From: Muribaculaceae bacterium | GTDB lineage: Bacteria > Bacteroidota > Bacteroidia > Bacteroidales > Muribaculaceae | Assembly (NCBI GenBank): GCA_017557425.1 | Contig: JAFYYU010000011.1 | Location: forward strand, 47,013 to 111,012 | Length of the DNA: 64,000 bases | Direction of reading: 5' to 3' | Shown here: piece by piece, positions 63,410 through 64,000 of the stretch | Layout: each line of letters opens with the position of its first letter | How positions within the stretch are numbered: the first letter of the stretch is position 1 | Notes under the pieces: model-generated | What the model saw: only the letters and a program-made list of their open reading frames with translations | Database searches by the model: none | Told to the model about the DNA's origin: nothing | Program-made: the position numbers and the translations under genes

Positions 63410-63949
63410 TTACTCCTTGATGAGGTTGCCGCCTTCCTTCAGAGCCTCCTCGTTGAGGGGGATGAGGTGCCAGTGGCGCTCGGGAAGGGTCTTCTTGAGG
63501 GCCTTGAGCACACTGTCGATGGTAACCATCGGGCGCACCTTGAGCATCGAACCCAGGACGATCATGTTGAAGGTCTTGGAGTTCTTCATCTCGATAGACT
63601 TCTCGGTAGCATCGATCGGATAAATCTTGATGTCGGTGCGGGTGGGTTTCTTGTGGATGCCATAGGTGTCATACATCAGGATACCACCGGGCTTTACCTT
63701 GCTCTCGAACTTGTCCAGCGACTGCTGGTTGAGCACAACCACCACGTCATAGGTGTTGAGGACGGGCGAGCTGATGCGCTCATCGCTTACGATAACCGTC
63801 ACGTTGGCGGTACCGCCACGCTGTTCAGGACCGTAAGAGGGGAGCCAGCAAACCTCCTTGTCTTCCATCAGACCAGAGTAGGCAAGAATCTTACCCATTG
63901 ACAATACACCCTGTCCGCCGAAACCGGCAATAACTATTTCATTAATCAT
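63410..63949 (-). CDS. 2-oxoacid:ferredoxin oxidoreductase, gamma subunit
   Basis: 179 residues. GFGGQGVLSMGKILAYSGL near the N-terminus and SYGPEQRGGTANVTVI are the two hallmarks of the gamma domain (POR/KGOR/VOR). The separate gamma subunit and its position after a beta subunit suggest 2-oxoglutarate or isovalerate-type ferredoxin oxidoreductase (KorC-like). The complex oxidatively decarboxylates 2-oxoacids to acyl-CoA with reduced ferredoxin, or runs in reverse. The alpha and beta genes would be to the right, beyond the window. Confidence 0.93.
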   Translation of the reverse strand: MINEIVIAGFGGQGVLSMGKILAYSGLMEDKEVCWLPSYGPEQRGGTANVTVIVSDERISSPVLNTYDVVVVLNQQSLDKFESKVKPGGILMYDTYGIHKKPTRTDIKIYPIDATEKSIEMKNSKTFNMIVLGSMLKVRPMVTIDSVLKALKKTLPERHWHLIPLNEEALKEGGNLIKE

Positions 63950-63964
63950 AGTGTCTTCTAAATT

Positions 63965-64000
63965 TTAGCGTTGAATACCATCTTTCAAGTCCTTCAAGTC
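63965..64000 (-). CDS. C-terminal end of the upstream gene, probably the beta subunit
   Basis: Eleven codons (ending KDGIQR) and a TAA stop at 63965-63967, read into the window edge, 15 nt before the gamma-subunit start. The reading frame and spacing suit the TPP-binding beta subunit that precedes gamma in such operons, but so short a piece cannot be identified on sequence alone. Confidence 0.4.
   Translation of the reverse strand, partial: DLKDLKDGIQR

Overview
The window looks like a chromosomal segment of a gut-type Bacteroidales bacterium, most likely Muribaculaceae or Prevotellaceae; the family is inferred from gene content and not proven. The evidence is a SusC-type TonB-linked receptor at the left edge, GldE, DUF3078 and DUF3316 proteins, C-terminal tails resembling type IX sorting domains, moderately high GC coding DNA with AT-rich gaps, and the Bacteroidetes promoter form (TTTG or TTG about 19-21 nt before TAnnTTTG) in front of many genes. 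Purine-rich Shine-Dalgarno sites are mostly absent. I see no insertion sequence, prophage, rRNA operon or CRISPR array.

Layout. 1-10.9 kb: SusC-like fragment, GH20 hexosaminidase with a low-molecular-weight phosphatase, an M15-like lipoprotein, HAD phosphatase, aroB, GH53 galactanase, tRNA-Pro, class II aldolase, and a secreted protein with a dockerin-like end. 11-16.5 kb: speA, truA, rplU-rpmA, a DUF1232 protein and gldE. 16.5-23.8 kb: envelope and secreted proteins on the minus strand (TraB/GumN, C69 dipeptidase, three uncharacterised secreted proteins, DUF3078, GH25 lysozyme, TM2 protein). 23.9-28.3 kb: pyrG and yidC with a four-helix-bundle gene between them. 28.4-36.9 kb: two paralogous Ig-like secreted proteins with long 5' leaders, then a TonB-dependent receptor. 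37-44.2 kb: carboxynorspermidine dehydrogenase, NUDIX, rhodanese, an outer-membrane protein with a metallophosphoesterase, and a tandem pair of histidine acid phosphatases. 44.3-52.8 kb: glycosyltransferase, pckA, GxxExxY protein, slyD, THUMP RNA methyltransferase, a membrane protein and pdxB. 52.9-64 kb: rubrerythrin, topoisomerase IV subunit A, DUF3316 plus S41 peptidase, tRNA-Ser, RecD-like helicase, endonuclease I, and the end of a 2-oxoacid:ferredoxin oxidoreductase operon.

The genes fit an anaerobic saccharolytic commensal: glycan degradation outside the cell (GH20, GH53, SusC-like, TBDR), gluconeogenesis (fba, pckA), polyamine synthesis (speA, carboxynorspermidine dehydrogenase), phosphate-ester scavenging, and ferredoxin-linked 2-oxoacid metabolism.

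No coding locus stands out as a clearly new defence or mobile system. The most unexplained signal is outside the genes. At least a dozen intergenic regions hold short degenerate arrays in which a locus-specific core recurs at exactly 7, 8 or 9 nt. Other leads are homologous ~300-nt leaders in front of the two Ig-like paralogs, a candidate small RNA at 17571-17688, and a tandem palindrome over the glycosyltransferase promoter.
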